From assembly GCF_001048695.1 (NCBI RefSeq), contig NZ_CVRB01000001.1, forward strand, positions 930,001-994,000: a DNA stretch of 64,000 nucleotides, given 5' to 3'. Below, piece after piece: positions 52,070 to 61,521 of this stretch. Positions within the stretch are counted from its first letter, which is position 1. Each line of letters begins with the position of its first letter. The notes below the pieces were generated by a model. The model did no database searches and was not told the origin of the DNA. It worked only from the letters and a program-made list of their open reading frames with translations. This stretch comes from Neobacillus massiliamazoniensis (GTDB lineage Bacteria > Bacillota > Bacilli > Bacillales > Cytobacillaceae). Made by a program: the position numbers and the translations under genes.

Positions 52070-53398
52070 ATGTTTAGTTTAACAGGAGCTGAAATCAGTC
52101 ATTTTCTTTTAGCAATGGGCTGTTTGCTAGCAATGGCTCACTTATTGGGATATTTAGCGGAACGTATTTTCATCCCAAGAGTCATTGGCGAAGTTGCTGC
52201 TGGTTTGGTACTTGGTCCAACGATACTAGGGCACTTTCTTCCTGATACGTTTAAGTGGTTATTTCTAGGCTTTCCTACTGAGGATAAGTTGTTTGGGCTT
52301 CTTTATCAATTTGGATTGCTTTTGTTGATGTTTTGTTCAGGATTAAAATTCCAAACACGCTTTAATAGAGAGGATGCCAAAATCACCACCGCCTTAGTTA
52401 TTGGTTCAACGATTCCTGCCTTTATCGTAGGCTGGTTTGCTGCCAACCTATTTAACATCACTCCATTAATGGGAACGGCAAATAATCCATTAGCAATAAA
52501 AATTATCATTGCAATTTCCATAGCGATTACATCGATCCCTGTTATATCAAAAATTTTTAATGATCTTGGAATTATGCATACTCGCTTTGCAAAAATTGTA
52601 GTTGCATGTGCAGGAATCCATGATGTGTTACTTTGGGTTGCTTTAGGATTTGCCACTGCCATTTCCAGCCAAGAGGGTATATTTACTATTGGTACAGCAC
52701 TTAAAAGTATCGGTGTTTCCTTTGGTTTTATTATTGGAACCTTAGTCCTAGGATACCTACTATTTAAACGAATGACCATCATTAAACAAAACATTTTGTT
52801 TCGGTCTAACAATCTGGGATATTTCTTGTTTATCATGTTCATGCTTGCCTCACTCGCAGGCAACCTTCATGTTGAGACGATTTTTGGAGCACTAATTGCA
52901 GGAATTGTGGCGAAGGTTGCCCTGCCTAAAGCGGTATCTGAAAGGGTCGATCAAGGGGTATCACATCTTTCTTTTTCTTGGTTAATCCCCATTTACTTTG
53001 CAACAGTAGGATTACAATTAGACCTCGTAAGACACTTTGATCCCCTTTTCTTCCTCGCTTATTTAATGTTCGCAACCTTAACACAGACTGTAGCCGTTTA
53101 TCTCACATCACGAATGGTTAAACAAGATCCATTTACAAGTTTTAACTTAGGATTAGCTATAAATGACCGGGGAGGACCAGGAATCGTGCTTTCTTCGGTA
53201 GCCTATACAGCTGGAATTATTAACCAAGAATTTTTCGCCATTCTTGTTATGCTGGCACTCGTGACATCTTGGATTCCAGGAACTTGGTTGCGGATTATTG
53301 TAAATAAAGGTTGGAGACTTATGCCCGGGGATGAAAACATGGTTCCACTTAGGAGAAATGATGAAGACAAAATTAAATCCATCAATAAAACACGATAA
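52070..53398 (+). CDS. CPA2-family cation:proton antiporter
   Basis: 442 residues, about 13 helices, Na+(K+)/H+ exchanger domain. RVIGEVAAGLVLGPTILG is the N-terminal signature. CAGIHDVLLWVALG carries the conserved ion-binding Asp. SFSWLIPIYFATVGLQLDL and GLAINDRGGPGIVL lie in the C-terminal half. No TrkA-N domain is attached. GGGGGG precedes ATG. It exchanges Na+ or K+ for protons in pH or osmotic homeostasis; the ion specificity is not visible. Confidence 0.9.
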   Translation: MFSLTGAEISHFLLAMGCLLAMAHLLGYLAERIFIPRVIGEVAAGLVLGPTILGHFLPDTFKWLFLGFPTEDKLFGLLYQFGLLLLMFCSGLKFQTRFNREDAKITTALVIGSTIPAFIVGWFAANLFNITPLMGTANNPLAIKIIIAISIAITSIPVISKIFNDLGIMHTRFAKIVVACAGIHDVLLWVALGFATAISSQEGIFTIGTALKSIGVSFGFIIGTLVLGYLLFKRMTIIKQNILFRSNNLGYFLFIMFMLASLAGNLHVETIFGALIAGIVAKVALPKAVSERVDQGVSHLSFSWLIPIYFATVGLQLDLVRHFDPLFFLAYLMFATLTQTVAVYLTSRMVKQDPFTSFNLGLAINDRGGPGIVLSSVAYTAGIINQEFFAILVMLALVTSWIPGTWLRIIVNKGWRLMPGDENMVPLRRNDEDKIKSINKTR

Positions 53399-53422
53399 AG
53401 CTGGGGAAACCAGCTTTCTTTG
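53397..53422 (+). terminator. terminator of antiporter gene
   Basis: AAAGCTGG-GGAAA-CCAGCTTT. Confidence 0.8.
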
Positions 53423-53570
53423 TATTAACCTGCCTACAACTAAAAACAACGAAATTAACTAGTTTAAAATAACGATTTTTACAATTAAATCATAATACTA
53501 TAAGAGTGTCCAAACACATTTCCATAAATTTCATATTTTATAATATAAAAAGTAAGGAGGTATATTAATA

Positions 53571-54053
53571 ATGCTCAGAATTATTGATTATCAAGCAGTT
53601 GAACCAATTAGCAGAGTAAATAATAACAATCCGATCACTATTCCCCAATCTCCAAAAAAGCTGGTTTTAGCAACGATTCGTTTAATGATTCCACGAAGGG
53701 ATGCACATAAAAACCGTGTTGAATTAATAGCAACAGTTGGTGTTCGGGGTATAACCGGAACATCTCAACTTTTATTTAAGATTTTCCGAGATGGAAAAGA
53801 AATTTTCAGAACCCAAGCAGGTGTTGAATCAGACCCTGCCTCGGAGGTAAACTATACCGTCACATTCCAGTCTATCGAGAGTAATCTTGGTCAGGGGACT
53901 CACACCTTTCGAGTGACGGTTGAAAATATAACGCCAGGTACTGAAGCAGCTGTCGTTGGACCCATTTCTTTTAGTGGTTTAGCGATAGCGATAGAACAAG
54001 AACGGGATCATGATAAAGACCATTCTAGAGACCGCGATAGAGAAAGCAGCTGA
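53571..54053 (+). CDS. ExsC-like exosporium/spore surface protein
   Basis: 160 residues. IDYQAVEPISR at the start, NRVELIATVGVRGITG, LLFKIFRDGKEIF and the closing VVGPISFSGLAI resemble the exosporium protein ExsC of the B. cereus group, recalled from memory and not searched. A beta-sandwich is expected. The tail is a charged Asp/His/Arg repeat (EQERDHDKDHSRDRDRE), unlike typical ExsC. AAGGAGG precedes ATG. If correct, it is made in the mother cell late in sporulation. Confidence 0.65.
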   Translation: MLRIIDYQAVEPISRVNNNNPITIPQSPKKLVLATIRLMIPRRDAHKNRVELIATVGVRGITGTSQLLFKIFRDGKEIFRTQAGVESDPASEVNYTVTFQSIESNLGQGTHTFRVTVENITPGTEAAVVGPISFSGLAIAIEQERDHDKDHSRDRDRESS

Positions 54054-54119
54054 AATCGTAATACTAGATTTCGGACCAACAGATTTCGAGATGAAGATCG
54101 CAGAAGCTTTTAAAAAATT

Positions 54120-54362
54120 GGCTGTGTTAAAGGTCATTGTTGATTTTTAAAAATATGTTGATTGAAGCGGAAGGCGCGAGATCCTCGAAAATGCTATCGC
54201 ATTTCCTTCGTGCGGTGTTGATTCAAGGAGGCTAATTCAACGTCCTGCGGGAGTACGGGGCAAGGGAGACCCCACAGGCGCTTAAGCGCCGAGGAGGCTC
54301 CCCGGAACGCCCGCGGATGCTCGCTTCTTGAGCGCAAATCAACAGGCAAGTTTAACACAGTC
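54120..54362 (-). mobile_element. MITE copy 7 (long form, 243 bp, inverted)
   Basis: Same element as copies 1, 2 and 8 in the opposite orientation, ends GGCTGTGTTAAA and TTTAACACAGTC. Flanking 8-mers AAAAAATT and AAACATTT agree at six of eight positions. Confidence 0.88.
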
Positions 54363-54405
54363 AAACATTTAACTTTTCAACCTATTTGTAAATTTTAGTA
54401 CCAAA

Positions 54406-54438
54406 AAGGGCCTTCTGTGATGTAAATCAGAAGGCCCT
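54406..54438 (-). terminator. terminator of amino acid antiporter gene
   Basis: AGGGCCTTCTG...CAGAAGGCCCT, adjacent to the stop at 54445. Confidence 0.85.
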
Positions 54439-54444
54439 AAAAAT

Positions 54445-55863
54445 TTATGCTATTTTTACTTCTTTTGCTTTCTTTATTATAGGTTTTTTCATCACAAATG
54501 GGTACAGTACGAGTCCCACCGCAAACAATCCAATTCCTAATAAGAAGGTTTTTATATCAGATGTACCTGTCTTTACTACCCAAATAGAATAAATTAAGGC
54601 TAGAGCGGTAATGATACCATCTTTAATTCTAGATCCTTTTATTACATCATACGTTTCTCCTGTAATAATAAGCTTCAAACGATAAAGAGAAGACACCAAG
54701 TAAGGGATTAAATAGGCAAGCGTAGCTACCACGACCACGAAATTATAGGCTTGTGTTACTGAACTAGAAATAGTTGAAAATAGAAAAACTTGGGTCATGA
54801 TATTAGTCAATGTCAAAGAGTTTATTGGACTCCCATTCTTATTGGTTTTAGCAAATAAAGCTGGGAACAAGTCATCCTTAGCTGCCTGATATGGAACCTC
54901 TGAACTAACCATAATCCATCCAACCGTTGAACCAAACAAGGAGATTAGAGCCAGCAATGCCATGATCATCCCGCCTTCAGATCCAACTACTTTCGTTAGC
55001 GCATCAACAAGTGGTTTTTGTGACATCTTCAACTCTGCCGCTGGAAGTGCCCCCATTGTTAAAAGAGTAATACCGATATAAATTAAGATTGATATGATTA
55101 ATCCAAGAATTGTCGCCATTTTAACATCCTTTTGCGACCTTGCTCGGTTGGATAACATGACAGCTGATTCAATGCCAATAAATGCCCACAAGGTAATAAT
55201 TGCTGCAGAATTGACTTGGCTCCCTAACAGAATGGATTGTCCTGTTTTATCAACAAAGGTCACGCCATTTCCAAGATTGGCATAATTAAAAATAAACAAG
55301 GTTAATACAATAAACATCGTGAAACCGAGAATCTTAGCAATTGTCGCGATGAAATTCATTTTTCCTGCACTATTATAGCTTTTTGATAAAATAGCCTGTA
55401 TTCCCCATAACATGACGGTACAAACGATAAATGTAATCAATTTCCCCAATTCTAACGAAAAAGAACCAAAAGTAAGAAGGTTTTTCGTACTTTGCATAAT
55501 TGGAAAAAAGGTTGATAAATATCCGGCAAATGTAATGATTACCGACGCTGTAGCAGCCCAGTTGGCTGCCCAGTATCCCCATGCCATACTATAACCGGCA
55601 ACCCTTCCAGCTTTAGGGGATGAAAACATTGCTTGCGCATAGCTTTGTGGCCCAGCCTTCAATTCAGGTTTTCGAACCGATAAATCCCCAAAAACAAGTG
55701 CAATGAAGAGCACGCCTAAACCGGTTATCCCCCAAGCCACCATTGAGCCTAAAGGGCTCGATACTTGAGCTAGATTACTCGGTAGCATAAATATACCCCC
55801 GCCTACCATATTACCGACAACAAAAGTTGTTAAGATCCACAGTCCCCATTTTTTTGTTCCCAT
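54445..55863 (-). CDS. APC-family basic amino acid/polyamine antiporter (ArcD-like)
   Basis: 472 residues, 12-13 helices. The N-terminus WGLWILTTFVVGNMVGGGIFMLPSNLA is typical of the arginine/ornithine or lysine antiporter branch. AFIGIESAVMLSNRARSQKDV is the conserved helix-6 region, and GWIMVSSEVPYQAAKDDLFPA follows. It exchanges a basic amino acid for its product or imports it; which one cannot be seen, as no catabolic gene is adjacent. AGAGAGGAAATG precedes the start. Confidence 0.88.
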   Translation of the reverse strand: MGTKKWGLWILTTFVVGNMVGGGIFMLPSNLAQVSSPLGSMVAWGITGLGVLFIALVFGDLSVRKPELKAGPQSYAQAMFSSPKAGRVAGYSMAWGYWAANWAATASVIITFAGYLSTFFPIMQSTKNLLTFGSFSLELGKLITFIVCTVMLWGIQAILSKSYNSAGKMNFIATIAKILGFTMFIVLTLFIFNYANLGNGVTFVDKTGQSILLGSQVNSAAIITLWAFIGIESAVMLSNRARSQKDVKMATILGLIISILIYIGITLLTMGALPAAELKMSQKPLVDALTKVVGSEGGMIMALLALISLFGSTVGWIMVSSEVPYQAAKDDLFPALFAKTNKNGSPINSLTLTNIMTQVFLFSTISSSVTQAYNFVVVVATLAYLIPYLVSSLYRLKLIITGETYDVIKGSRIKDGIITALALIYSIWVVKTGTSDIKTFLLGIGLFAVGLVLYPFVMKKPIIKKAKEVKIA

Positions 55864-56027
55864 GATGCATTTCCTCTCTTATCTATCATTTCATTTCGTT
55901 CTTATATTGTTATTTCTTTGATTAGTATACTATGATATTTTAGTTTGGTAAAGTGATAAATTGATAAAATGTTAAAGTGTTAATTTACAAAACATTCACT
56001 ATTTTATACATTGCAATTAAGAACAGA

Positions 56028-56060
56028 AAAAAACCGCACAAGTGAAAAATCACTGTGCGG
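56028..56060 (-). terminator. terminator of htpG
   Basis: CCGCACAAGTGA-loop-TCACTGTGCGG with A run on the plus strand. It is nearly identical to the hairpin at 58141-58190 on the other side of htpG. Confidence 0.88.
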
Positions 56061-56071
56061 CTTGTATTGGT

Positions 56072-57952
56072 TTACACCATTATTTTGCAAATATTATTCG
56101 TAAACTCTACCGGATCTTCAATTGGCAACCCTTCGATTAGTAGTGCTTGATTATACAACAAGTTGGTAAATAAATTTAACTTTCCTTTATCTTTTTCAAA
56201 TGACTCTTTTAATGAGTGGAATACGTCGTGATGAATATTAATTTCCAATACTTTGTCTGCCTTAATATTTTGACTGTTAGGCATGGCGTTAAGTATTTTT
56301 TCCATTTCAATGGATACATCGCCGTCAGTCGAAAGGCAAACTGGATGTGTCTTTAATCTTTTTGAAGCTCTTACATCTTTAACTCTGTCTGACAAGATGT
56401 CTTTCATAAAATCAAAGAGTTCTTTACTGTCCATGTCTTCGGAAGCAGTGTCATTTTTATTTTCTTCTAAATCAATCCCTAAATCACCACTTGACACTGA
56501 TTTAAACTCTTTCTCTTTGTAATTCATTAACATTCTAATTGCGAATTCATCGATATCATCAGTAAAATATAATATTTCATATCCTTTATCTGCAACTAGT
56601 TCCGTTTGCGGAAGCTTTTCAATTCTATCATATGTTTCACCAGTCGCATAATAAATATATTTTTGATCTTCAGCCATTCTCGATACATATTCGTCTAACG
56701 TAACCATTTTCTTTTCTTTGGAGGAGTAGAACATTAACAAGTCCTGCAATTCCTCTTTATGTGCTCCGAAGTCACTGTATACCCCATATTTTAATTGTCT
56801 GCCAAAGGATTTATAGAAGCCTTCGTATTTTTCTCTTTCATTTTTTACCAAACTTTGCAATTCACTCTTTATTTTCTTTCCAATGTTTTTGGCGATTAAC
56901 TTCAATTGGCGGTCATGCTGTAAAATTTCTCTTGAAATATTGAGCGACAAGTCTTCTGAATCAACCATACCTTTGACAAAACTAAAATAGTCAGGTAAAA
57001 GGTCTGAACATCTGTTCATGATTAATACACCATTAGAATAAAGCTCTAGTCCCTTTTCATATTCAGGTGAATAAAAATCAAACGGGATATTCTCCGGAAT
57101 ATATAAAATGGCATTATATCTCACAGCTCCATCCACACTAATATGGATATGTTTGATAGGCTTGTCAAATCCGTAATGCTTTTCCGAATAAAAATTCTCA
57201 TAGTCTTCTGGTGTCAGCTCATTTTTATTCTTTCTCCATATTGGAACCATGCTATTGATAGTTTGTTCTTCTAGAACATTTTCATATTCATTTTCGCTGC
57301 CTTCTTTCAGCTTACTGTCTGTGACATCCATTTTAATTGGGTAGCGAATAAAATCGGAATATTTTTTAATGATTGCTTTTAAACGATATTCGTCCAAATA
57401 CTCGTCATAATTTTCATCCTCAGTATTCTCTTTGATTGTTAGGATGATCTCTGTACCAACGGAATCTTTTTCGCATGGCGTAATCGTGTACCCATCAACA
57501 CCCTTTGATTCCCACTTATAAGCCTCATGGCTGTTTAAAGCCTTGCTAACTACTGTCACAACATCTGCTATCATAAAGGCAGAATAAAATCCAACCCCAA
57601 ATTGGCCAATAATATCATGACCATCCTTGAGTTCATTTTCAGTTTTGAAAGCTAATGAACCACTTTTGGCAATCGTACCAAGGTTTGTTTCAAGTTCTTC
57701 CTTTGTCATTCCTATTCCGGTGTCAAGAATCTTTAATGTTCTGTTTTCTTTGTCTGCGACTATTTTTATGTAGTATTGGTCCTTATCAAAGATTAGAGTA
57801 TCGTCCGATAAGGTTTTGTAATAAATTTTATCAATCGCATCACTCGCATTTGAAATTAACTCTCTTAAAAAAATCTCTTTATGCGTATAAATCGAGTTAA
57901 TCATCATTTCCAAAAGTCTTTTCGATTCTGCCTGAAACTGTTTCGTTTCCAT
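56072..57952 (-). CDS. htpG: chaperone HtpG (Hsp90)
   Basis: 626 residues, full length. The GHKL ATPase domain is at the N-terminus ([44 protein letters not shown]). A middle domain contains [16 protein letters not shown] with the catalytic Arg, and the C-terminal dimerisation domain ends [14 protein letters not shown], close to B. subtilis HtpG. AAGGAG precedes ATG. A CIRCE operator lies about 50 bp upstream, so unlike B. subtilis htpG it should be controlled by HrcA. Confidence 0.97.
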   Translation of the reverse strand: METKQFQAESKRLLEMMINSIYTHKEIFLRELISNASDAIDKIYYKTLSDDTLIFDKDQYYIKIVADKENRTLKILDTGIGMTKEELETNLGTIAKSGSLAFKTENELKDGHDIIGQFGVGFYSAFMIADVVTVVSKALNSHEAYKWESKGVDGYTITPCEKDSVGTEIILTIKENTEDENYDEYLDEYRLKAIIKKYSDFIRYPIKMDVTDSKLKEGSENEYENVLEEQTINSMVPIWRKNKNELTPEDYENFYSEKHYGFDKPIKHIHISVDGAVRYNAILYIPENIPFDFYSPEYEKGLELYSNGVLIMNRCSDLLPDYFSFVKGMVDSEDLSLNISREILQHDRQLKLIAKNIGKKIKSELQSLVKNEREKYEGFYKSFGRQLKYGVYSDFGAHKEELQDLLMFYSSKEKKMVTLDEYVSRMAEDQKYIYYATGETYDRIEKLPQTELVADKGYEILYFTDDIDEFAIRMLMNYKEKEFKSVSSGDLGIDLEENKNDTASEDMDSKELFDFMKDILSDRVKDVRASKRLKTHPVCLSTDGDVSIEMEKILNAMPNSQNIKADKVLEINIHHDVFHSLKESFEKDKGKLNLFTNLLYNQALLIEGLPIEDPVEFTNNICKIMV

Positions 57953-58001
57953 TTATCAATTTCTCCTTTCAAATTGAATCTGCCAAAACGTCTGCAAACT
58001 A

Positions 58002-58065
58002 TTAGCACTCTCGAACTTCGAGTGCTAACATTATTTTTAATACCATATAATTTTTATTTCGTCAA
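58002..58065 (-). promoter_or_regulatory. CIRCE operator and promoter of htpG
   Basis: TTAGCACTC-TCGAACTTC-GAGTGCTAA (58002-58028) equals the CIRCE consensus with its 9-bp spacer and no mismatch. On the minus strand TTGACG (58060-58065), 17 bp, TATTAA (58037-58042) is a fitting SigA promoter, with CIRCE just downstream of the start. Confidence 0.96.
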
Positions 58066-58140
58066 TATCCTTAGAAGGTAAGTAACGTTCAACTATTTAT
58101 CGTTGGCGAATCCATTTCAGTAGCCCCTATTCAATTTTCA

Positions 58141-58190
58141 AAAACAAAAACCGCACAAGTGAATAAATCACTGAGCGGTTTTTGTTTTTT
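58141..58190. terminator. bidirectional terminator
   Basis: AAAAACCGCACAAGTGA-loop-TCACTGAGCGGTTTTT. From 58191 to 58360 I see no gene. Confidence 0.85.
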
Positions 58191-58360
58191 ATACGATTCT
58201 TTTAAGAATACGTATACATTTAGCTTTTTGAAAAGCAATATTCGAAGAATGTGGAGAAAATGGTAGCACGAAGAATCTGAAAGAAGAAAAAGGTTAGAAG
58301 GTATAGAGACCTTTAAAGGTTAAACTCCTGAAAATTTTAGGAACCATATTCATTCCGCTG

Positions 58361-58558
58361 CTAACTAAAAAATTGAACTAGCAAGACAATTACACCAATT
58401 ACCACTGCAACCCAACCTAAAACCTTTTGCGGACTACCTAAAGTGATTAGTCCAAGAATGATACCGATGGCACCTAACCAGACAGGGGCAACAAAAAAGC
58501 CGACTACACCAACAACAATTGCTATCCAACCAAGTATTTTACCTGTCAAATCGCTCAT
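58361..58558 (-). CDS. small membrane protein (65 aa), two glycine-rich spans
   Basis: Two hydrophobic helices (about 8-38 and 46-64) joined by LITLGSPQKVLGW; the two halves look like an internal repeat (GKILGWIAIVVGVVGFF and QKVLGWVAVVIGVIVLL). AAGGAGCTG precedes ATG. A possible SigB-like pair GTTC-N14-GGTATT occurs upstream (near 58650). Function unknown. Confidence 0.75.
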   Translation of the reverse strand: MSDLTGKILGWIAIVVGVVGFFVAPVWLGAIGIILGLITLGSPQKVLGWVAVVIGVIVLLVQFFS

Positions 58559-58683
58559 TTGTAACAGCTCCTTTCTAAATATTATAAAGTTGTTAACTTT
58601 ACATTAACATATTATGCTAGGTTCAATAAGAATACCACTCCTTTAAGTAAGAACGTTTATAGAGTACTTTACTTATTTTTTCA

Positions 58684-58927
58684 GGCTGTGTTAAACTTGC
58701 CTGTTGATTTGCGCTCAAGAAGCGAGCATCCACGGGCGTTCCGGGGAGCCTCCTCGGCGCTTAAGCGCCTGTGGGGTCTCCCCTTGCCCCGTACTCCCGC
58801 AGGACGTTGAATTAGCATCCTTGAATCAACACCGCACGAAGGAAATGCGATAGCATTTTCGAGGATCTCGCGCCTTCCGCCCCAATCAACATAGTTTCAA
58901 AAATCAACAATGACCTTTAACACAGCC
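58684..58927 (+). mobile_element. MITE copy 8 (long form, 244 bp)
   Basis: Perfect 12-bp ends GGCTGTGTTAAA and TTTAACACAGCC. Flanking 8-mers TTTTTTCA and TTTTTTTA agree at seven of eight positions. Confidence 0.9.
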
Positions 58928-59015
58928 TTTTTTTAAGATAAAAAATAACAACAAATAAGGCTAATACACCTTTTTTGTTGTTATGGATAAGAAATTCCTC
59001 ATTTTTTTTGTAACA

Positions 59016-60506
59016 TTAACGTGTAAGAGGTAAAGTAACCTCTATTTTCGTTCCATTATTTTCGCTTGAGATATGAATGGTACCGTTATGTTTTTCAATA
59101 ATTTTCATACTAATCATAAGGCCAAGCCCAGTTCCCTTTTCTTTTGTTGTAAAGAATGGCTGGCCAATCCGTTGTAAATTCTCTTCTGTTATTCCACAAC
59201 CCTGGTCGATAAAGCGAATCTGCATTTGATTGGATTCGGTTGTATCTACCTCTACAGTAATCTTTCCACCATTATGCATTGCTTCAATGGAATTCTTGAG
59301 AATGTTAATAAAAACCTGTTTTAATTGATTTTCATCACATAATAATGTTTGTAAATTGGATAAATAGGTAATTTCTACTTCAATATTGTTCATTATAGCT
59401 TGCGTATCAATTAACGCTTTGACTTGATCAAAGATTTGCTTGATATTCTTTTTTTCAAATTTAAGTGCATGGGGCTTTGATAAAATTAATAATTCACCAA
59501 GAATTAGTTCAATTCTGTTCATTTCAGAATTTATAATATCAAAATACGTTTTTTGGGTGTCCTGCTCAGCTTCTATTAGTTGTAGAAAACCTTTAATTGC
59601 TGTCAGTGGATTTCTTATTTCATGGGCAATCCCAGCCGCAAGTTGACCAGCAACAGATAGCTTTTCAGATTGTAGAAGCAATGCCTCTGTCCTTTTCTTT
59701 TCAGTAACATCCCTTATTACACTAATAATTTCAGACACGACATTTTGATCATTTAAGATTGGCTTACAAAGCGCTTCCACCCAAATGTAATGGCCATTAC
59801 AATGTTTCAAACGGAAAGTAATTCGCCCATTACCATGACCTGAACTAACAATCTCTTTATTATTTTCATAGTCATTGAGGTCATCAAGATGGATTAATTC
59901 CTTAACCGATTTCCCAATTAACTCGTCCGGAGTAAACCCAATTATCTCCTTTGAGTAAGAAGAAACGTAAAGAAATTCCCCATTAGGAGTAGACTTGGTA
60001 ATTAAATCCAAGGAATTTTCCATAAGAAGCTGATAAAGCGCTTCATTTTCTCTTAACTTTTTTCGTTTTTGTTTTATTTCAGTAATATCTTTTGCAATCC
60101 CATAAACCCCAACAATATCATCGTTTATGACAATAGGATAATTAGTAATATTTAAATCCCGAAGCTCACCTATTTTTTGAATGATTTGACAATCAAAATT
60201 TTGCAGTTTTCCTTCTAAAGATTTGTAAAAAAGGGAAAGTGCTCTATCAAGATGCTCCAATGTCATTACTTTCATATAAGTCAGTTTTGAAAATTCCATC
60301 GAAGGGTAACCAAATAGGATCTCACAAGCTGGATTTAAGGGAATAAAATAACCATCTAAATCCATTGCATAAATTGCGTCTGAATCACATGCAAACAGGG
60401 ATTTATAATGTTGCAGGCTATCCTTTAAAAGTTTGTCCAACAACATTCGTTTTTTTCTTTTGATAGTATAAGTAGAACTATTCAACTCAATATAAGTTTC
60501 TTTCAT
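59016..60506 (-). CDS. PAS-domain sensor histidine kinase (KinA/KinE-like)
   Basis: 496-residue kinase without membrane segments. PAS1 spans about 38-145 (DAIYAMDLDGYFIPLNPACE), PAS2 about 155-272 (DLITKSTPNGEFLYVSSYSK). HisKA follows with phospho-acceptor His in AAGIAHEIRNPLTAIKGFLQ, then HATPase_c with NILKNSIEAM, DQGCGI and KGTGLGLM. No response regulator is adjacent; this orphan state and the architecture fit the sporulation phosphorelay kinases, though another partner is possible. GAGGACAT precedes ATG. Confidence 0.9.
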   Translation of the reverse strand: MKETYIELNSSTYTIKRKKRMLLDKLLKDSLQHYKSLFACDSDAIYAMDLDGYFIPLNPACEILFGYPSMEFSKLTYMKVMTLEHLDRALSLFYKSLEGKLQNFDCQIIQKIGELRDLNITNYPIVINDDIVGVYGIAKDITEIKQKRKKLRENEALYQLLMENSLDLITKSTPNGEFLYVSSYSKEIIGFTPDELIGKSVKELIHLDDLNDYENNKEIVSSGHGNGRITFRLKHCNGHYIWVEALCKPILNDQNVVSEIISVIRDVTEKKRTEALLLQSEKLSVAGQLAAGIAHEIRNPLTAIKGFLQLIEAEQDTQKTYFDIINSEMNRIELILGELLILSKPHALKFEKKNIKQIFDQVKALIDTQAIMNNIEVEITYLSNLQTLLCDENQLKQVFINILKNSIEAMHNGGKITVEVDTTESNQMQIRFIDQGCGITEENLQRIGQPFFTTKEKGTGLGLMISMKIIEKHNGTIHISSENNGTKIEVTLPLTR

Positions 60507-60701
60507 ATGTCCTCAATTCCTTGCTATCAACTTCTCATTCTCTTATCTATATTAATATTAAATCAAATCTGATAAATTTCCAATAAATTCTTAAAATTGT
60601 CGAAAAAACTTATCCAAAATCAATTTCTATATTACAGATTTCAATCAGCGAAATCAATTTCAAAATATAATTAATCGTCAGTTTTATACTTTTCCTTATG
60701 T

Positions 60702-60728
60702 AAAAAAGAAAAAGCGCACTTAGCGCTT
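60702..60728 (-). terminator. terminator of small gene
   Basis: AAGCGC-TAAGT-GCGCTT followed by TTTCTTTTTT on the minus strand. Confidence 0.75.
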
Positions 60729-60729
60729 G

Positions 60730-60897
60730 TTAGTTTCCTTTATGGTATGTGCTTAAGTCTGTATTATCTTTTCCATATTGATGACCCTTTTCCGAACTCT
60801 CTCTCATTTTCTTATCCTTCCATTGATCGTAAGTCATTCCATAAGAACCCTCATCATTTAAGTATTTAATATAATCAAAGCCTAACGGATGTATCAC
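60730..60897 (-). CDS. small hypothetical protein (55 aa)
   Basis: GTG 60897 lies after GGGAGGTGG with normal spacing, and a terminator sits directly behind the stop, so expression is likely. The peptide (IHPLGFDYIKYLNDEGSYGM, then TYDQWKDKKMRESSEKG) is hydrophilic with many Tyr, Lys and Asp. No family is recognised. The stretches 60507-60701 and 60898-61145 contain no other gene. Confidence 0.65.
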   Translation of the reverse strand: MIHPLGFDYIKYLNDEGSYGMTYDQWKDKKMRESSEKGHQYGKDNTDLSTYHKGN

Positions 60898-61145
60898 ATA
60901 ATCCACCTCCCATGTTTATTATATATGTATGCGCTTTCAATGTTTTTACCAATAAAAAAACGCCCCATTTGAATGAGAAAGTTCCCAAGATTTCAATAAT
61001 AATTAAGATTGGTTTTTTACATTTTCGAGCGAAAAAAATGAATTTTTCTTGATTTTTTTCAAATTTATGTTAATCTAATTATAATTTTTATAATATTCGT
61101 TATTTTCTGAATTGTTATCTTGAATTTTTTATTGGAGTTGATTAA

Positions 61146-61457
61146 ATGTATAATTCTGAAAGCGATGTCGTTAAAACAAATTTTTGTCAAAGCTGTGGAA
61201 GGATGACCCATTCCTACGAGGAGACAGATTTTAGCAAAAAGACAGGAATTGCCTATGTCATTTTAGGCTGGTTTTTCTTTGCCGTCTCACTCCTTTTTAT
61301 TCCAATCCTATTTGGGGCAGTAGCATTTTGCATGGGATTTTTAACTTATAGTGCGAGGAGCAAAACCCACGGTGTAATCTTAATGTTTTTTGCTGCAATG
61401 GGGTTGTTGCTTGGTTCAATGTTTAGCTTTATAGTGGCGGGAACGATGTTTATTTAA
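61146..61457 (+). CDS. small membrane protein with Cys pair (103 aa)
   Basis: The N-terminus (about 10-30) has FCQSCGRMTHSYEE, half of a zinc-ribbon. Two long hydrophobic segments (about 35-65 and 77-102) follow. The layout resembles DUF4190-like small membrane proteins, but that is only a resemblance. ATG follows TTGGAGTTG. A bidirectional terminator separates it from the MFS gene. Confidence 0.65.
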   Translation: MYNSESDVVKTNFCQSCGRMTHSYEETDFSKKTGIAYVILGWFFFAVSLLFIPILFGAVAFCMGFLTYSARSKTHGVILMFFAAMGLLLGSMFSFIVAGTMFI

Positions 61458-61461
61458 CACA

Positions 61462-61510
61462 AAAAACCCTAAGGGAAACCAATAATTGGTTCTTGCCCTT
61501 AGGGTTTTTA
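61462..61510. terminator. bidirectional terminator
   Basis: AAAAACCCTAAGGG...CCCTTAGGGTTTTT between convergent genes. Confidence 0.9.
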
Positions 61511-61521
61511 CTTTTTGAAAG

